A DNA stretch of 64,000 nucleotides from Streptomyces albiflavescens (GCF_014645835.1 NZ_BMMM01000017.1:174157-238156); one strand, 5' to 3'. Positions 42,048 to 51,565 are shown, counted from the stretch's first letter. A program made the numbers and translations. Notes: generated by a model not told the origin, from the sequence alone.

Positions 42048-43178
42048 TCAAGCCCCCCGTACCGCCCGCCGCAAGCGCGTCCCCGCCGCCGCGCGCGGCG
42101 CGTTGTCGGCCGGGCGGCGCCGCGGATGCACCGTGTTGGCCAGCAGCACCAGGAACGTGTCCGTCGCAGGGTCGAGCACCAGCGACGTCCCCGTGAAGCC
42201 CGTGTGGCCCGCCGCGCCGCGCCCCGCGAGGGCGCCCATGAACCAGGGCTGGTCGAGGGCGAAGCCGAGGCCGGGCGGGGTCAGCATCAGTTCGACGAAG
42301 TCGGGGCCGAGGATGCGGGCGGGGCCGTAGGAGCCGCCGGCCAGCAGGGTGCGGCAGAAGATCGCCAGGTCGTGGGCCGTGGAGAAGAGGCCCGCATGGC
42401 CCGCCACCCCACCGAGCGCCCACGCGTTCTCGTCGTGCACCACACCCCGCAGCATCCCCCGGTCGGCCTTGGCCCACGGCCGCCGCTGATCCTCCGTGGC
42501 CGCCGCGCCCGGGCACGGTCCGAAGCCGGTGGCCGTCATGCCGAGCGGCCGCGTGATGCAGTCCCGGACGATGACGTCGAGCGTGCGCCCGGTGACGCGT
42601 TCCAGGACGTACTGGAGGAGAAGCAGGTTCAGGTCCGAGTAGAGGTACTCGCCCGGTTCGGACGAGGGTGCCTCCGCGCGGAGCAGTGCCAGCCGCGCGG
42701 CGTCGTCCGGGCAGTCGTACAGCGGGAGTTCGGGGCGCAGCCCGGAGGTGTGGGTGAGCAGCTGCCGTACGGTGATGTCGTACGCGGCGGCCGCGCGGAA
42801 CTCCGGGAGATACGCGCCCACCCGCGCGTCGATGCCGAGGGTGCCGCGCTCCAGCTGCTGCACCGCGGCGACCGCGGTGAACAGCTTGGTGAGGGAGGCC
42901 AGGTCGCAAGGTGTGTGGACGGTCATGGGCACCCGTGACCCGGGCGGCAGCTCGACCCCCGTGTCCGTCTCCTCGTCGTACGCCGCGTAGCGCACCGCCC
43001 ACCCCGCCGCCTCCTCGACGGCGACGACCGGGCCGCGCCCCGCGATCACCACGACGCCCGCCGCCCAGGGGTCCGGTCCGCGCGTGAGGGAGCGGACCTC
43101 CTGTACGAGGTGGCGCAGTTCTTGGGGGTCGAGCCCGGCCCGCTCCGGTGTGTCGATGCGCAGTTTCGGTGCGCTCAG
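42048..43178 (-). CDS. Serine hydrolase, class C beta-lactamase family
   Basis: 376 residues. SxxK motif in DLASLTKLFTA, YxN counterpart in YLYSDLN (Y-S-D, so Asn is replaced by Asp), and a KTG-type motif as AAGHTGFTGTS (HTG). Relatives are D-aminopeptidases, esterases or carboxypeptidases. There is no signal peptide. The probable start is an unusual CTG overlapping the MFS stop (CTGA), with AAAGG at 10-nt spacing; no ATG or GTG lies near the domain start. It is co-transcribed with the upstream MFS gene. Confidence 0.82.
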   Translation of the reverse strand: MSAPKLRIDTPERAGLDPQELRHLVQEVRSLTRGPDPWAAGVVVIAGRGPVVAVEEAAGWAVRYAAYDEETDTGVELPPGSRVPMTVHTPCDLASLTKLFTAVAAVQQLERGTLGIDARVGAYLPEFRAAAAYDITVRQLLTHTSGLRPELPLYDCPDDAARLALLRAEAPSSEPGEYLYSDLNLLLLQYVLERVTGRTLDVIVRDCITRPLGMTATGFGPCPGAAATEDQRRPWAKADRGMLRGVVHDENAWALGGVAGHAGLFSTAHDLAIFCRTLLAGGSYGPARILGPDFVELMLTPPGLGFALDQPWFMGALAGRGAAGHTGFTGTSLVLDPATDTFLVLLANTVHPRRRPADNAPRAAAGTRLRRAVRGA

Positions 43179-44533
43179 CTCTCCGCCGCCTTTCCGTCCG
43201 GTGTGCGTCCCGTCTGCCAGGGGCGGCAGAGTCCCACGAAGCAGGCGATGGCCACCAGTACTGCGGCCAGTTGGACGACGGCCATCGGGACAGCGGTGTG
43301 CTCCCCGGCGATGCCGACGAGCGGCGAGGCGATCGCGCCGATGAGGAAGGAGGAGGTGCCGAGGAGGGCGGACGCGGAGCCGGCGGCGTGCCGGACGCGC
43401 ATGAGGGCGAGCGCCTGTGTGTTGGGCATGGCCAGGCCCATCGAGGACATGAGCACGAACAGGGCGGCGGCCACCGGAGCCAGCCCCACCTCGCCGAAGG
43501 CGCCCGTGGACATCAGCAGCAGCGCGGTCGCCGCGAGCGTGATCAGTGCGAGGCCGACGGCGAGCGCCTTGTCGAGGCTGACCCGGCCGACCAGGACCTT
43601 GCCGTTGATCTGGCCGACGATCACCAGGCCGACGGAGTTGAGGCCGAAGAGCAGGCTGAACGTCTGCGGGGAGGCGCCGTAGATCTCCTGCACGACGAAC
43701 GGCGACGCCGAGATGTACGCGAACAGCGCGGCGAAGGCGAAGCCGCCCGCGAGCATGTACCCGGCGAAGACCCGGTCGGCCAGCAGTCCGCGCATGGCGC
43801 GCAGCGCCTCGCCGACACCACCGCTGTGCCGTTCGGCGGGTGCGAGGGTCTCGGGCAGGCGGAACCAGACGATCGCCGTCAGCGCGATGCCGACCGCCGT
43901 GAGGACCACGAACACGCCCCGCCAGTCGGTGACGCGCAGGATCTGCCCGCCGATGAGCGGCGCGACGATCGGGGCGACACCGGAGATCAGCATGAGGGTG
44001 GAGAAGAAACGGGCCATCGCCACGCCGTCGTACAGATCGCGTACGACGGCCCGGGCGATCACGATCCCGGCCGCGCCCGCGAGACCCTGCGCGAGCCGGA
44101 AGGCGACGAGGAGTTCGACGTTGGGGGCGAGGGCGCACAGCACGGTGGCCACGATGTAGACGACGAGGCCGGCGAGGAGGGGGCGCTTGCGGCCCCATCG
44201 GTCGCTCATCGGGCCGACGACGAGCTGCCCGAGTGCCATGCCCGCGAGGCACGCGGTGAGCGTGAGCTGCACGGTCGCGGCCGGGGCGTGCAACGACTTG
44301 GTGACCTCCGGCAGCGACGGGAGGTACATGTCCATCGCCAGCGGGGGCGTGGCGGTGAGGCCGCCGAGGATCAGGGTGACGAGGAGTCCGGTGCGGCGGA
44401 GGGCGCCGGTGTCCGACGCCTTGCGCGCCGCCGGCGACACGTCGGCGAGCGCGGTGTGCGCTATGTGCCCCTCCGGGCCGGCTTCCTTCCGCTCGAACCG
44501 CTCTCCCCGCGCGGTGCGGCCACGCTCGGGCAT
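43175..44533 (-). CDS. MFS drug transporter, Bcr/CflA family
   Basis: 452 residues, twelve helices after a charged N-terminal tail. Bcr/CflA marks: LAMDMYLPSLPEVTKSLHAPAATVQLTLTAC, GPMSDRWGRKRPLLAG and RLAQGLAGAAGIVIARAVVRDLYDG. It would export chloramphenicol-, bicyclomycin- or sulphonamide-type drugs; substrate unproven. The ATG has GAGGGAGGGG upstream; a GTG ten codons earlier is possible. Confidence 0.92.
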   Translation of the reverse strand: MPERGRTARGERFERKEAGPEGHIAHTALADVSPAARKASDTGALRRTGLLVTLILGGLTATPPLAMDMYLPSLPEVTKSLHAPAATVQLTLTACLAGMALGQLVVGPMSDRWGRKRPLLAGLVVYIVATVLCALAPNVELLVAFRLAQGLAGAAGIVIARAVVRDLYDGVAMARFFSTLMLISGVAPIVAPLIGGQILRVTDWRGVFVVLTAVGIALTAIVWFRLPETLAPAERHSGGVGEALRAMRGLLADRVFAGYMLAGGFAFAALFAYISASPFVVQEIYGASPQTFSLLFGLNSVGLVIVGQINGKVLVGRVSLDKALAVGLALITLAATALLLMSTGAFGEVGLAPVAAALFVLMSSMGLAMPNTQALALMRVRHAAGSASALLGTSSFLIGAIASPLVGIAGEHTAVPMAVVQLAAVLVAIACFVGLCRPWQTGRTPDGKAAES

Positions 44534-44631
44534 GTGCCCCTCCCTCTCCGAGTAATCCGCCACCTATGCTCTCAGTTCGAACGGAGTGTTCGGGTCACAG
44601 AATTTCGGGATCAGCGGGCGAAGGGGCGGGG

Positions 44632-45639
44632 ATGACGGGCGAGCGCGTGCGGTGGGGGATTCTGGCGACCGGGGGGATCGCCGCGGCGTTCACGGCGGAC
44701 CTGGTGGACATGCCGGACGCCGAGGTCGTGGCGGTGGCCTCGCGGACGGACGCCTCGGCCAAGGCGTTCGCGGAGCGGTTCGGGATACCGAAGGCGTACG
44801 GGGACTGGGCGTCGCTCGCCGAGGACCCGGACGTCGACATCGTGTACGTCGCCACTCCGCACGCTGCGCACCGGGTCGCCGCCGGGATGTGCCTGGAGGC
44901 CGGGCGCCATGTGCTGTGCGAGAAGGCGTTCACGCTGAACACGCGCGAGGCCCAGGAACTGGTCGACCTCGCGAAGAGGCACGACCGCTTCCTGATGGAG
45001 GCCATGTGGATGTACTGCAATCCACTGGTCCGGCAGCTCAAGACGCTCGTCGACGACGGTGTGATCGGTGAAGTCCGCACCGTACAGGCCGATTTCGGGC
45101 TGGCCGGTCCCTTCCCTCCCTCGCACCGGCTGCGCGACCCCGCGCAGGGCGGCGGCGCGCTGCTCGATCTCGGTGTCTACCCGGTGTCGTTCGCGCAGCT
45201 GCTGCTCGGGGAGCCCTCGGACGTGGTGGCGAGGGCGGTGCTCTCGGACGAGGGAGTCGATCTGCAGACGGGAGCACTGCTCACCTGGGAGAGCGGCGCT
45301 CTCGCCTCGGTGCACTGCTCCATCAACGGCGGCACCCCCGTCTCCGCCTCCATCACCGGCTCCGAGGGCCGCATCGACATCCCGGACGGCTTCTTCTTCC
45401 CGGACCGCCTTGTGCTGCACCGCGACGGGCGCGACCCGCAGGAGTTCACGGCCGACCAGGCGGACGGCCCGCGCACCAGCCTCAAGCACGAGGCCGCCGA
45501 GGCGATGCGCGCCCTGCGCGCCGGTGAGACCGAGTCCTCGCTGATCCCGCTCGACGGCACCCTCGCCGTGATGCGCACCCTCGACGCGATACGGGACCGC
45601 ATCGGCGTCCGCTATCCGAGCGAGGCCGGCACGGGCTGA
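44632..45639 (+). CDS. Gfo/Idh/MocA-family oxidoreductase
   Basis: 335 residues. Rossmann domain WGILATGGIAAAFTADL, then VYVATPHAAH, and CEKAFTLN at the EKP position (Pro replaced by Ala), then a C-terminal alpha/beta domain with GGGALLDLGVYPVSFAQ. It uses NAD(P) to oxidise a sugar, inositol or related diol; in this subgroup trans-dihydrodiol dehydrogenases are close. An AAGGGGCGGGG tract lies before the ATG. Confidence 0.9.
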   Translation: MTGERVRWGILATGGIAAAFTADLVDMPDAEVVAVASRTDASAKAFAERFGIPKAYGDWASLAEDPDVDIVYVATPHAAHRVAAGMCLEAGRHVLCEKAFTLNTREAQELVDLAKRHDRFLMEAMWMYCNPLVRQLKTLVDDGVIGEVRTVQADFGLAGPFPPSHRLRDPAQGGGALLDLGVYPVSFAQLLLGEPSDVVARAVLSDEGVDLQTGALLTWESGALASVHCSINGGTPVSASITGSEGRIDIPDGFFFPDRLVLHRDGRDPQEFTADQADGPRTSLKHEAAEAMRALRAGETESSLIPLDGTLAVMRTLDAIRDRIGVRYPSEAGTG

Positions 45640-45734
45640 GTTCCGCGGCCCCTCCCAGCCCGCTCCCCCGCACCTCCTTCCACCCTGCGGACCCTCCCTT
45701 CCGCAGCGCGGACTCTCCCGTACGCTGCGGCCCC

Positions 45735-46511
45735 ATGAATGCCATGAATGCCATGAACGTCCCGCAGACGAAGATCGCCGTGGTGACGGGAGCGGGCTCC
45801 GGCATCGGCCGCGCGGTAGCGGTGGAACTGCTGCGCACCGGCTGGTCGGTGGCGCTGGCCGGACGCCGGACCGAGACCCTGGAGGAGACCGCGGCCCTCG
45901 CCCCCGAGGGGCCCTCGATCGCCGTGCGCACCGATGTCTCGCGGCCCGACGACGTGGCCACCCTCTTCGCCGCCGTGCGCGACCGCTTCGGGCGGCTCGA
46001 CCTGCTCTTCAACAACGCGGGCACGTTCGGCCCGGGCGGTGTCCCGCTCGAAGAGCTGCCGTACGACGCCTGGCGGCACGTCGTGGACACCAACCTCAAC
46101 GGCGCCTTCCTGTGCGCGCAGGCGGCGTACCGGCAGATGAAGGAGCAGGACCCGCAGGGCGGCCGGATCATCAACAACGGTTCCATCTCGGCGCACACGC
46201 CCCGCCCGCAGTCGATCGCGTACACGGCGACGAAGCACGCACTGACGGGCCTGACCAAGTCGCTGTCCCTGGACGGGCGCCCGTACCGGATCGCCTGCGG
46301 TCAGATCGACATCGGCAACGCGGCCACCGACATGACCGAGCGGATGCGGACCGGAACGCTCCAGCCGAACGGCGAACTGGCGGTCGAGCCGGTGATGGAC
46401 GTGGCCGATGTCGCGCGCACGGTCCGGCACATGGCGGAGCTGCCCCTGGAGGCGAATGTGCAGTTCGCGACGGTACTGGCGACGACGATGCCGTACGTGG
46501 GGCGCGGCTGA
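45735..46511 (+). CDS. Short-chain dehydrogenase/reductase
   Basis: 258 residues from the first ATG. TGAGSGIG (cofactor loop), NNAG, catalytic Ser in NGSISAHTP and Y-x-x-x-K in YTATKHALT. Substrate unknown. The 5' end holds the 9-bp word ATGAATGCC twice, then ATGAACGTC, giving three in-frame ATGs (45735, 45744, 45753). No clear ribosome site distinguishes them. The last is closest to the core fold. Confidence 0.88.
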   Translation: MNAMNAMNVPQTKIAVVTGAGSGIGRAVAVELLRTGWSVALAGRRTETLEETAALAPEGPSIAVRTDVSRPDDVATLFAAVRDRFGRLDLLFNNAGTFGPGGVPLEELPYDAWRHVVDTNLNGAFLCAQAAYRQMKEQDPQGGRIINNGSISAHTPRPQSIAYTATKHALTGLTKSLSLDGRPYRIACGQIDIGNAATDMTERMRTGTLQPNGELAVEPVMDVADVARTVRHMAELPLEANVQFATVLATTMPYVGRG

Positions 46512-46541
46512 GCCGATCGCGCCCGCGTCGTGAACGGTCGA

Positions 46542-46587
46542 TCAACCACTCATCAACGGTTCGTCAACGACCCGTCAACTCCTCAAC
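46542..46587 (+). promoter_or_regulatory. TCAAC direct repeats at 11-bp spacing (SARP-box-like)
   Basis: TCAAC begins at 46542, 46553, 46564 and 46575, exactly 11 bp apart, with a fifth at 46583. Direct heptamer-type repeats at one-helical-turn spacing are how SARP-family activators, including AfsR, recognise promoters. A TATGCT (-10-like) follows at 46638. No supported protein gene lies just downstream on this strand; a structured RNA candidate does. Confidence 0.45.
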
Positions 46588-46722
46588 TTACACAAACGGA
46601 AGCTGAACCTCCGGCCCATATAGGCCGGTAGTGGGCTTATGCTCAACATCGCCTCCACGAGAGCTTCACACTTGGAGCACAAGACTTCGGTCTGGCCACC
46701 GGTCCACACCGAGGGGGGAGGT

Positions 46723-46799
46723 GGCAGCCGTTCCGCCGACCGGGTGGGGGGACCTCGCGCGGGACCGCGAGGTATGCACCGGACCGCGGAACGGCTGCC
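46723..46799. terminator. Nested hairpin: 14-bp outer and 7-bp inner stems
   Basis: GGCAGCCGTTCCGC (46723-46736) pairs with GCGGAACGGCTGCC (46786-46799). Within the loop, CCTCGCG (46753-46759) pairs with CGCGAGG (46766-46772). The structure lies 27 bp past the stop of the minus-strand carboxypeptidase gene, so it is a probable terminator for it. On the plus strand it would be the main fold of any transcript from the repeat-containing promoter at 46.54 kb. Confidence 0.6.
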
Positions 46800-46825
46800 C
46801 CCATACGTGTGCGGCGCCGCGAGGT

Positions 46826-48001
46826 TCAGCGCCGGTGACGGCCGTCCGCGGCATCGTCGGCCGCCCTGCGCCGGCGGTTGCGCAGCGCGAACGCCCCGCC
46901 CGCGAGCAGCGCGACGGCTCCCGCGGCCCCGCCGAGCGGTCCCCACGACGAGCCGTCCCCCGACGCGCCGGCCTGAGCGCCCGCCGCCGCCTCCACCGCC
47001 TTCCGGCTGGGTTTGGCGCTCGCACCGCCCTCACTGAGCGGATCGACCAGCGTGCCGACCGGTTCGGCGTTCGCCGCATGCTTGAAGCCCCAGTCGAGGA
47101 GCTGCGCCGTCTCCTCGTAGACGCCGCTGCCGCCGCTCTTCGGGTGCATCACCGTGACGAGGAGAGTCCGCCCGTCGCGGATCGCCGCGCCGGTGAAGGT
47201 GTTGCCGGCGTTGCTGGTGTAGCCGTTCTTCACACCGATCAGGCCGTCGTACGTCTCCAGGCCCCACGCACCCGTGAGCAGCCGGTCGGTGTTCTGGATC
47301 TGGAAGGTCTTCTTGCCGCCGGCCGGGAAGTCGGCGGTCTTCGTCGCGCAGTAGGCGCGGAAGTCGGCGTCGGCGAGGCCGTGCCGGGCGAAGAGCGTCA
47401 GGTCGTAGGCGGACGACAGCTGCCCCTTGTGGTCGAAGCCGTCGGGGCTGACCACGTGCGTGTCCAGGGCCTGCAGGTCGGCGGCCTTGGCCTGCATCTC
47501 GGCGACGGTCGCGGCGACGCCGCCGTTCATGTGGCTGAGCACGTGCACCGCGTCGTTGCCCGAGCGCAGGAAGACGCCCTGCCACAACTGCTCGACGGTG
47601 TAGGTGATGCCGGGCTTGACGCCGACGAGACTGGAGCCCGCGGGTATCCCGGCGAGGTCGGCGTCGGTCACCTTGTGCTTCTCGGTCCGCTCGAACTTCT
47701 TCAGCACGGTGTCCGCGAACAGCATCTTCAGGGTGGACGCGGGCGGCAGGCGCCGGTGCGCGTTGTACGCGGCGAGCACCTTGCCGCTGTCGTGGTCCGC
47801 GACGACCCAGGCGCGGGCGGTGAGCCTCTTGGGCGGCCCCGGGGCACCACCCACCTGAACGCCGGTGCGGCCGAGCCGTTCACCGCCGATCGTCGTGGCG
47901 GCGTACGCGGAGGGGGCGGCCGTGGAGGTGGCCGCGGCCAGCGGGACGGCAGCGGCGAGGCCGAGAGCGGCACGACGGGAAACCCGAGAAGAAACACGCA
48001 T
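46826..48001 (-). CDS. D-alanyl-D-alanine carboxypeptidase (PBP5/DacA type)
   Basis: 391 residues. Signal peptide (SRRAALGLAAAVPLAAA), then the penicillin-binding motifs S-T-L-K (PASTLKMLF), S-G-N (LRSGNDAVH) and K-N-G (GVKNGYTSNAG), and a C-terminal membrane helix followed by an Arg-rich tail. It trims stem pentapeptides in peptidoglycan. The RR in the signal could direct Tat export. The ATG has no clear ribosome site; a TTG five codons upstream is possible. Confidence 0.94.
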   Translation of the reverse strand: MRVSSRVSRRAALGLAAAVPLAAATSTAAPSAYAATTIGGERLGRTGVQVGGAPGPPKRLTARAWVVADHDSGKVLAAYNAHRRLPPASTLKMLFADTVLKKFERTEKHKVTDADLAGIPAGSSLVGVKPGITYTVEQLWQGVFLRSGNDAVHVLSHMNGGVAATVAEMQAKAADLQALDTHVVSPDGFDHKGQLSSAYDLTLFARHGLADADFRAYCATKTADFPAGGKKTFQIQNTDRLLTGAWGLETYDGLIGVKNGYTSNAGNTFTGAAIRDGRTLLVTVMHPKSGGSGVYEETAQLLDWGFKHAANAEPVGTLVDPLSEGGASAKPSRKAVEAAAGAQAGASGDGSSWGPLGGAAGAVALLAGGAFALRNRRRRAADDAADGRHRR

Positions 48002-48275
48002 CCCGGGACCGTACAAAGCGCTTCCGCGGCGTGGCGCAGCGGGGTAATAAAGGACTCACAAAGGCGCGGCAAAAAAGGCGCGGGCCCGCCCCGTACGACC
48101 GTCCACCGTCCCACCGGGAGATGCGTACCGGGCGAGCCCGCTGTCTTCACCGAGAGGCCACTCAACAGGCGTTTCCTGGCAGTACGCCCTAGAGAGCCTA
48201 GGAATCGGCTGTCTTACGCAATATTGATTCCGGGCGCCACTTTCTCAGCTCTCACACATCCCTTACTCAGCCCGG

Positions 48276-48335
48276 CTCAAAGGTTCCTCCATAGCTTGTG
48301 GCCGCGCCCACAGCGGGCGCCAAGAACCTTTGAGG
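48276..48335 (+). promoter_or_regulatory. Inverted repeat spanning -10 and ribosome site of FtsX-type gene
   Basis: CTCAAAGGTTC (48276-48286) and GAACCTTTGAG (48324-48334) are perfect 11-bp arms 37 bp apart. The right arm contains the GAGG ribosome site of the gene at 48342. Between them are TAGCTT (48292-48297, -10-like) and a GC-rich inner hairpin (CGCGCCC/GGGCGC). As DNA it may be an operator; as RNA it could hide the ribosome site if transcription starts upstream of the left arm. Confidence 0.5.
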
Positions 48336-48341
48336 AACGGG

Positions 48342-49820
48342 ATGTTTGGCATCTATCTCAAGCGTGAGCTGAGCCGGCGCAAGAAGGCGGCGCTGGTGAT
48401 CGCCATGGGTCTGGCGCTCGGTATCGCGCTGGTCATCACCGTCAACTCGGTGTCGGCCGGCATGCAGCAGGCACAGGACAAGGTCCTGAAGTCGCTGTAC
48501 GGGCTCGGCACCGACATGACGGTCACGAAGGCCCAGACGGCGCCTTCGGGCAACTCCTCGGGCAGACCGAAGTTCAACTTCGACGCCAAGTCCAACGACA
48601 GCAAGAAGACGCAGAGCTCCGACCGCGTGATGACGCAGGGCGGTCAGTCCCTGAAGTCCTCGCTCGTCACCGAGGTCGCCGCGCAGAAGGGCGTGGCGAG
48701 CGCGGTGGGCGCGCTGAGCCTGAACGTCACCAAGGTCGACGGCTCCTTCACGCAGGGCAAGGCGCAGTCCTCCACCCAGCAGCAGGGCGGCGGCCAGGGC
48801 GGTCCCGGCGGCGGCACCAGCACGGGCCAGCCCCAGGTGCAGGGCGGCGGCGCCTCCTTCGACGTGAACTCGTACTCCGTCGCGGGCGTCGACGTCACCA
48901 ACCAGGACCTCGGCCCGCTGGCCACCTCGAAGATCACCACGGGCAAGACCTTCACGGCCTCGCAGACCAACGCGAAGGTCGCGGTGCTCAGCAAGTCGTA
49001 CGCCAAGGAGAACAAGAAGACGGTCGGCAAGACCGTCACGATCTCCGGCACCAAGTACACGATCATCGGTATCGCGACGCCGGACAGCAGCGACTCGACC
49101 ACCGACGTCTACCTCCCGCTGAAGCAGGCGCAGACGCTCGGCGACTCGAAGAACAAGGTCACCACGATCTACGTCAAGGCGACCGACTCCCAGCAGATCG
49201 ACACCGTCAAGAAGACGATCCAGAAGAACATCTCGGGCACGACGGTCACCACCTCCGCCGACCTCGCGGACACCGTCTCCGGCTCGCTGTCGACCGCCTC
49301 GAACCTCGCGACCAGCGTCGGCAAGTGGCTGTCCATCGCGGTCCTCGTCGCCGCGTTCCTGGTGGCGGCGCTCCTCACCTCCTCCGCCGTCTCCCGTCGC
49401 GTCCGTGAGTTCGGCACCCTCAAGGCGCTCGGCTGGCCGTCGCGCAAGGTCACCCGCCAGGTCGTCGGCGAGTCCATCGTGAACGGTCTGCTCGGCGGAG
49501 CGCTCGGCATCGCCCTCGGCCTCGGCGCGGCGTACGCGGTCACCGCGATCAGCCCGAAGCTGACGGCGGAGCTCGGCTCCACCGGCGGCATGGGCGGCGG
49601 TGGCGGCATGGGCGGCGGCCCCGGTGGCGGCGGCCCCGGCCAGCAGGCGGCCTCGGCGGCCAAGAACACCATGGAGATCGCACTGTCCGCGCCGGTCTCG
49701 CTGACCACCATCGCGCTCGCGGCGGGCCTGGCCATCGCGGGCGGTCTGATCGCCGGTGCGATGGGCGGCTGGCGCGCCTCCCGGATGCGCCCGGCGGACG
49801 CGCTGCGCAGCGTCTCCTGA
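48342..49820 (+). CDS. ABC transporter permease, MacB/FtsX type
   Basis: 492 residues. N-terminal helix (AALVIAMGLALGIALVITVN) after a basic ELSRRKK patch, a large external MacB-like domain with Gly/Gln-rich low-complexity stretches, then FtsX helices 2-4 with SSAVSRRVREFGTLKALGWPSRKVTRQVVGES. A second Gly-rich loop (GGMGGGGGMGGGPGGG) is between helices 3 and 4. Pairs with the ATPase gene 98 bp downstream. Roles in this class include efflux and envelope-stress responses. Confidence 0.92.
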   Translation: MFGIYLKRELSRRKKAALVIAMGLALGIALVITVNSVSAGMQQAQDKVLKSLYGLGTDMTVTKAQTAPSGNSSGRPKFNFDAKSNDSKKTQSSDRVMTQGGQSLKSSLVTEVAAQKGVASAVGALSLNVTKVDGSFTQGKAQSSTQQQGGGQGGPGGGTSTGQPQVQGGGASFDVNSYSVAGVDVTNQDLGPLATSKITTGKTFTASQTNAKVAVLSKSYAKENKKTVGKTVTISGTKYTIIGIATPDSSDSTTDVYLPLKQAQTLGDSKNKVTTIYVKATDSQQIDTVKKTIQKNISGTTVTTSADLADTVSGSLSTASNLATSVGKWLSIAVLVAAFLVAALLTSSAVSRRVREFGTLKALGWPSRKVTRQVVGESIVNGLLGGALGIALGLGAAYAVTAISPKLTAELGSTGGMGGGGGMGGGPGGGGPGQQAASAAKNTMEIALSAPVSLTTIALAAGLAIAGGLIAGAMGGWRASRMRPADALRSVS

Positions 49821-49918
49821 CCGGCCCCCGGGCCATCCCCTGAGCCGGGGCGCCGCGTCCGTTCCCCCCGGGTCGCGGCGCCCCACCCCCTTCCTCTTCT
49901 GCACCTTCGGAGAACCTC

Positions 49919-50686
<768 letters not shown>

Positions 50687-50731
50687 CCCCTCGGTTGCCT
50701 TACGGCTGCCCGTGCGCGGTCCTGGGGCCGC

Positions 50732-50995
50732 TCACCGTCCGAGGAGGCGGTCGATCTCGGCCAACTGCCCGGCGGTGAGCGGCCCTTCGGCGATCGCGCC
50801 CGCGTTCTCCTCGGCCTGGTCGACCGAGCGGAACCCGGGGATGGGAACGGTGCGCGGGCTGCGCGCCCACAGCCAGGCCAGGGCGCCCTGCGCGAGGGTA
50901 CGGCCGCCGCTGGTGAGATCTCCCTGAGGCCCGTGCTCAGTCGTCGCGTGCTCAGTCGTCGCGTGCTGAGTCGTCCCGTGCTCAGTGGTCTCCAT
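50732..50995 (-). pseudogene. Aldo/keto reductase C-terminal remnant fused to pentapeptide repeats
   Basis: The last 60 codons match the end of aldo/keto reductases (LAQGALAWLWARSPRTVPIPG, then DQAEENAGAIAEGPLTAGQLAEIDRLLGR). The TIM barrel with the catalytic Tyr/Lys/His is missing. Upstream lie four 15-bp units (50933-50992) that encode TTEH(A/G) repeats. An ATG opens a possible 87-residue frame but no ribosome site precedes it, so I treat it as a remnant. Confidence 0.72.
50933..50992. repeat. 15-bp minisatellite, 4 copies
   Basis: Units start at 50933, 50948, 50963 and 50978. The first two (GTGCTCAGTCGTCGC) are identical; the third and fourth differ by two bases each. The unit length is a multiple of 3, so the frame of the aldo/keto reductase remnant stays open through it. 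Confidence 0.85.
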
Positions 50996-51106
50996 GCCAC
51001 TGGACGCTAGGAGTTGGAGCGCACACGAAGGCAAGCCCCTTGCGGTGGAGTGTTCCTCAAGCCCGGCCGCGCTCCAAGCCTTCAAGCCCGGCCGGTCTCG
51101 AAGTCC

Positions 51107-51433
51107 TCAGGCCTGGCCGGTCTCGAAGCGGGTGATCCTGCCGCCGTCGTCGACGGTGAAGGTCCACTTCGTCTTCATCTCGCCCCAGGTGTCGTTGTTG
51201 TAGCGGGCGATGAGGGATCGGCCTCCGTTGGACTCGTTGTCGACGTCCATGTGGCCGTGGGAGGAGAAGATCTCCCGCTCGGTCCAGTCGGCGAGGTCGC
51301 GGTCCGAGCCGTCGTCGGACATGGTCGCGCCCGGGGCGAGGACGGCCTCGAAGGCGTCCCGGTCGTGGGCGTTCACCGCAGTGACGAAGGCCCGGACGGC
51401 CGGGTCGCTGAGTTTCGCTACCTGAATCGTCAT
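51107..51433 (-). CDS. SnoaL/NTF2-like protein
   Basis: 108 residues with the cone fold pattern FVTAVNAHDRDAFEAVLAPGATMSDDG..WTEREIF and a final strand WTFTVDDGGRITRFETGQ. NTF2-like proteins bind small molecules or act as isomerases; the substrate is unknown. It starts at ATG without a good ribosome site. It is divergent from the DoxX gene. Confidence 0.82.
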   Translation of the reverse strand: MTIQVAKLSDPAVRAFVTAVNAHDRDAFEAVLAPGATMSDDGSDRDLADWTEREIFSSHGHMDVDNESNGGRSLIARYNNDTWGEMKTKWTFTVDDGGRITRFETGQA

Positions 51434-51565
51434 GCCAGACAGACTCACACCGGTCCCCCGCGCACGCCACCCGAACGGCTGCCCGGGAGCATCGGGCTCG
51501 TCCGATCGGTGCGACGGTGGAGACCCGGGAGGGAACCGTTGCCGCCGTCTGCTCTGGGAGTCACC

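Noticed and set aside
46639..47037. Plus-strand 132-codon frame downstream of the 11-bp repeats
   Set aside because: Its 3' half is antisense to the carboxypeptidase gene, there is no ribosome site and the peptide is Arg/Pro-rich; it spans the hairpin.
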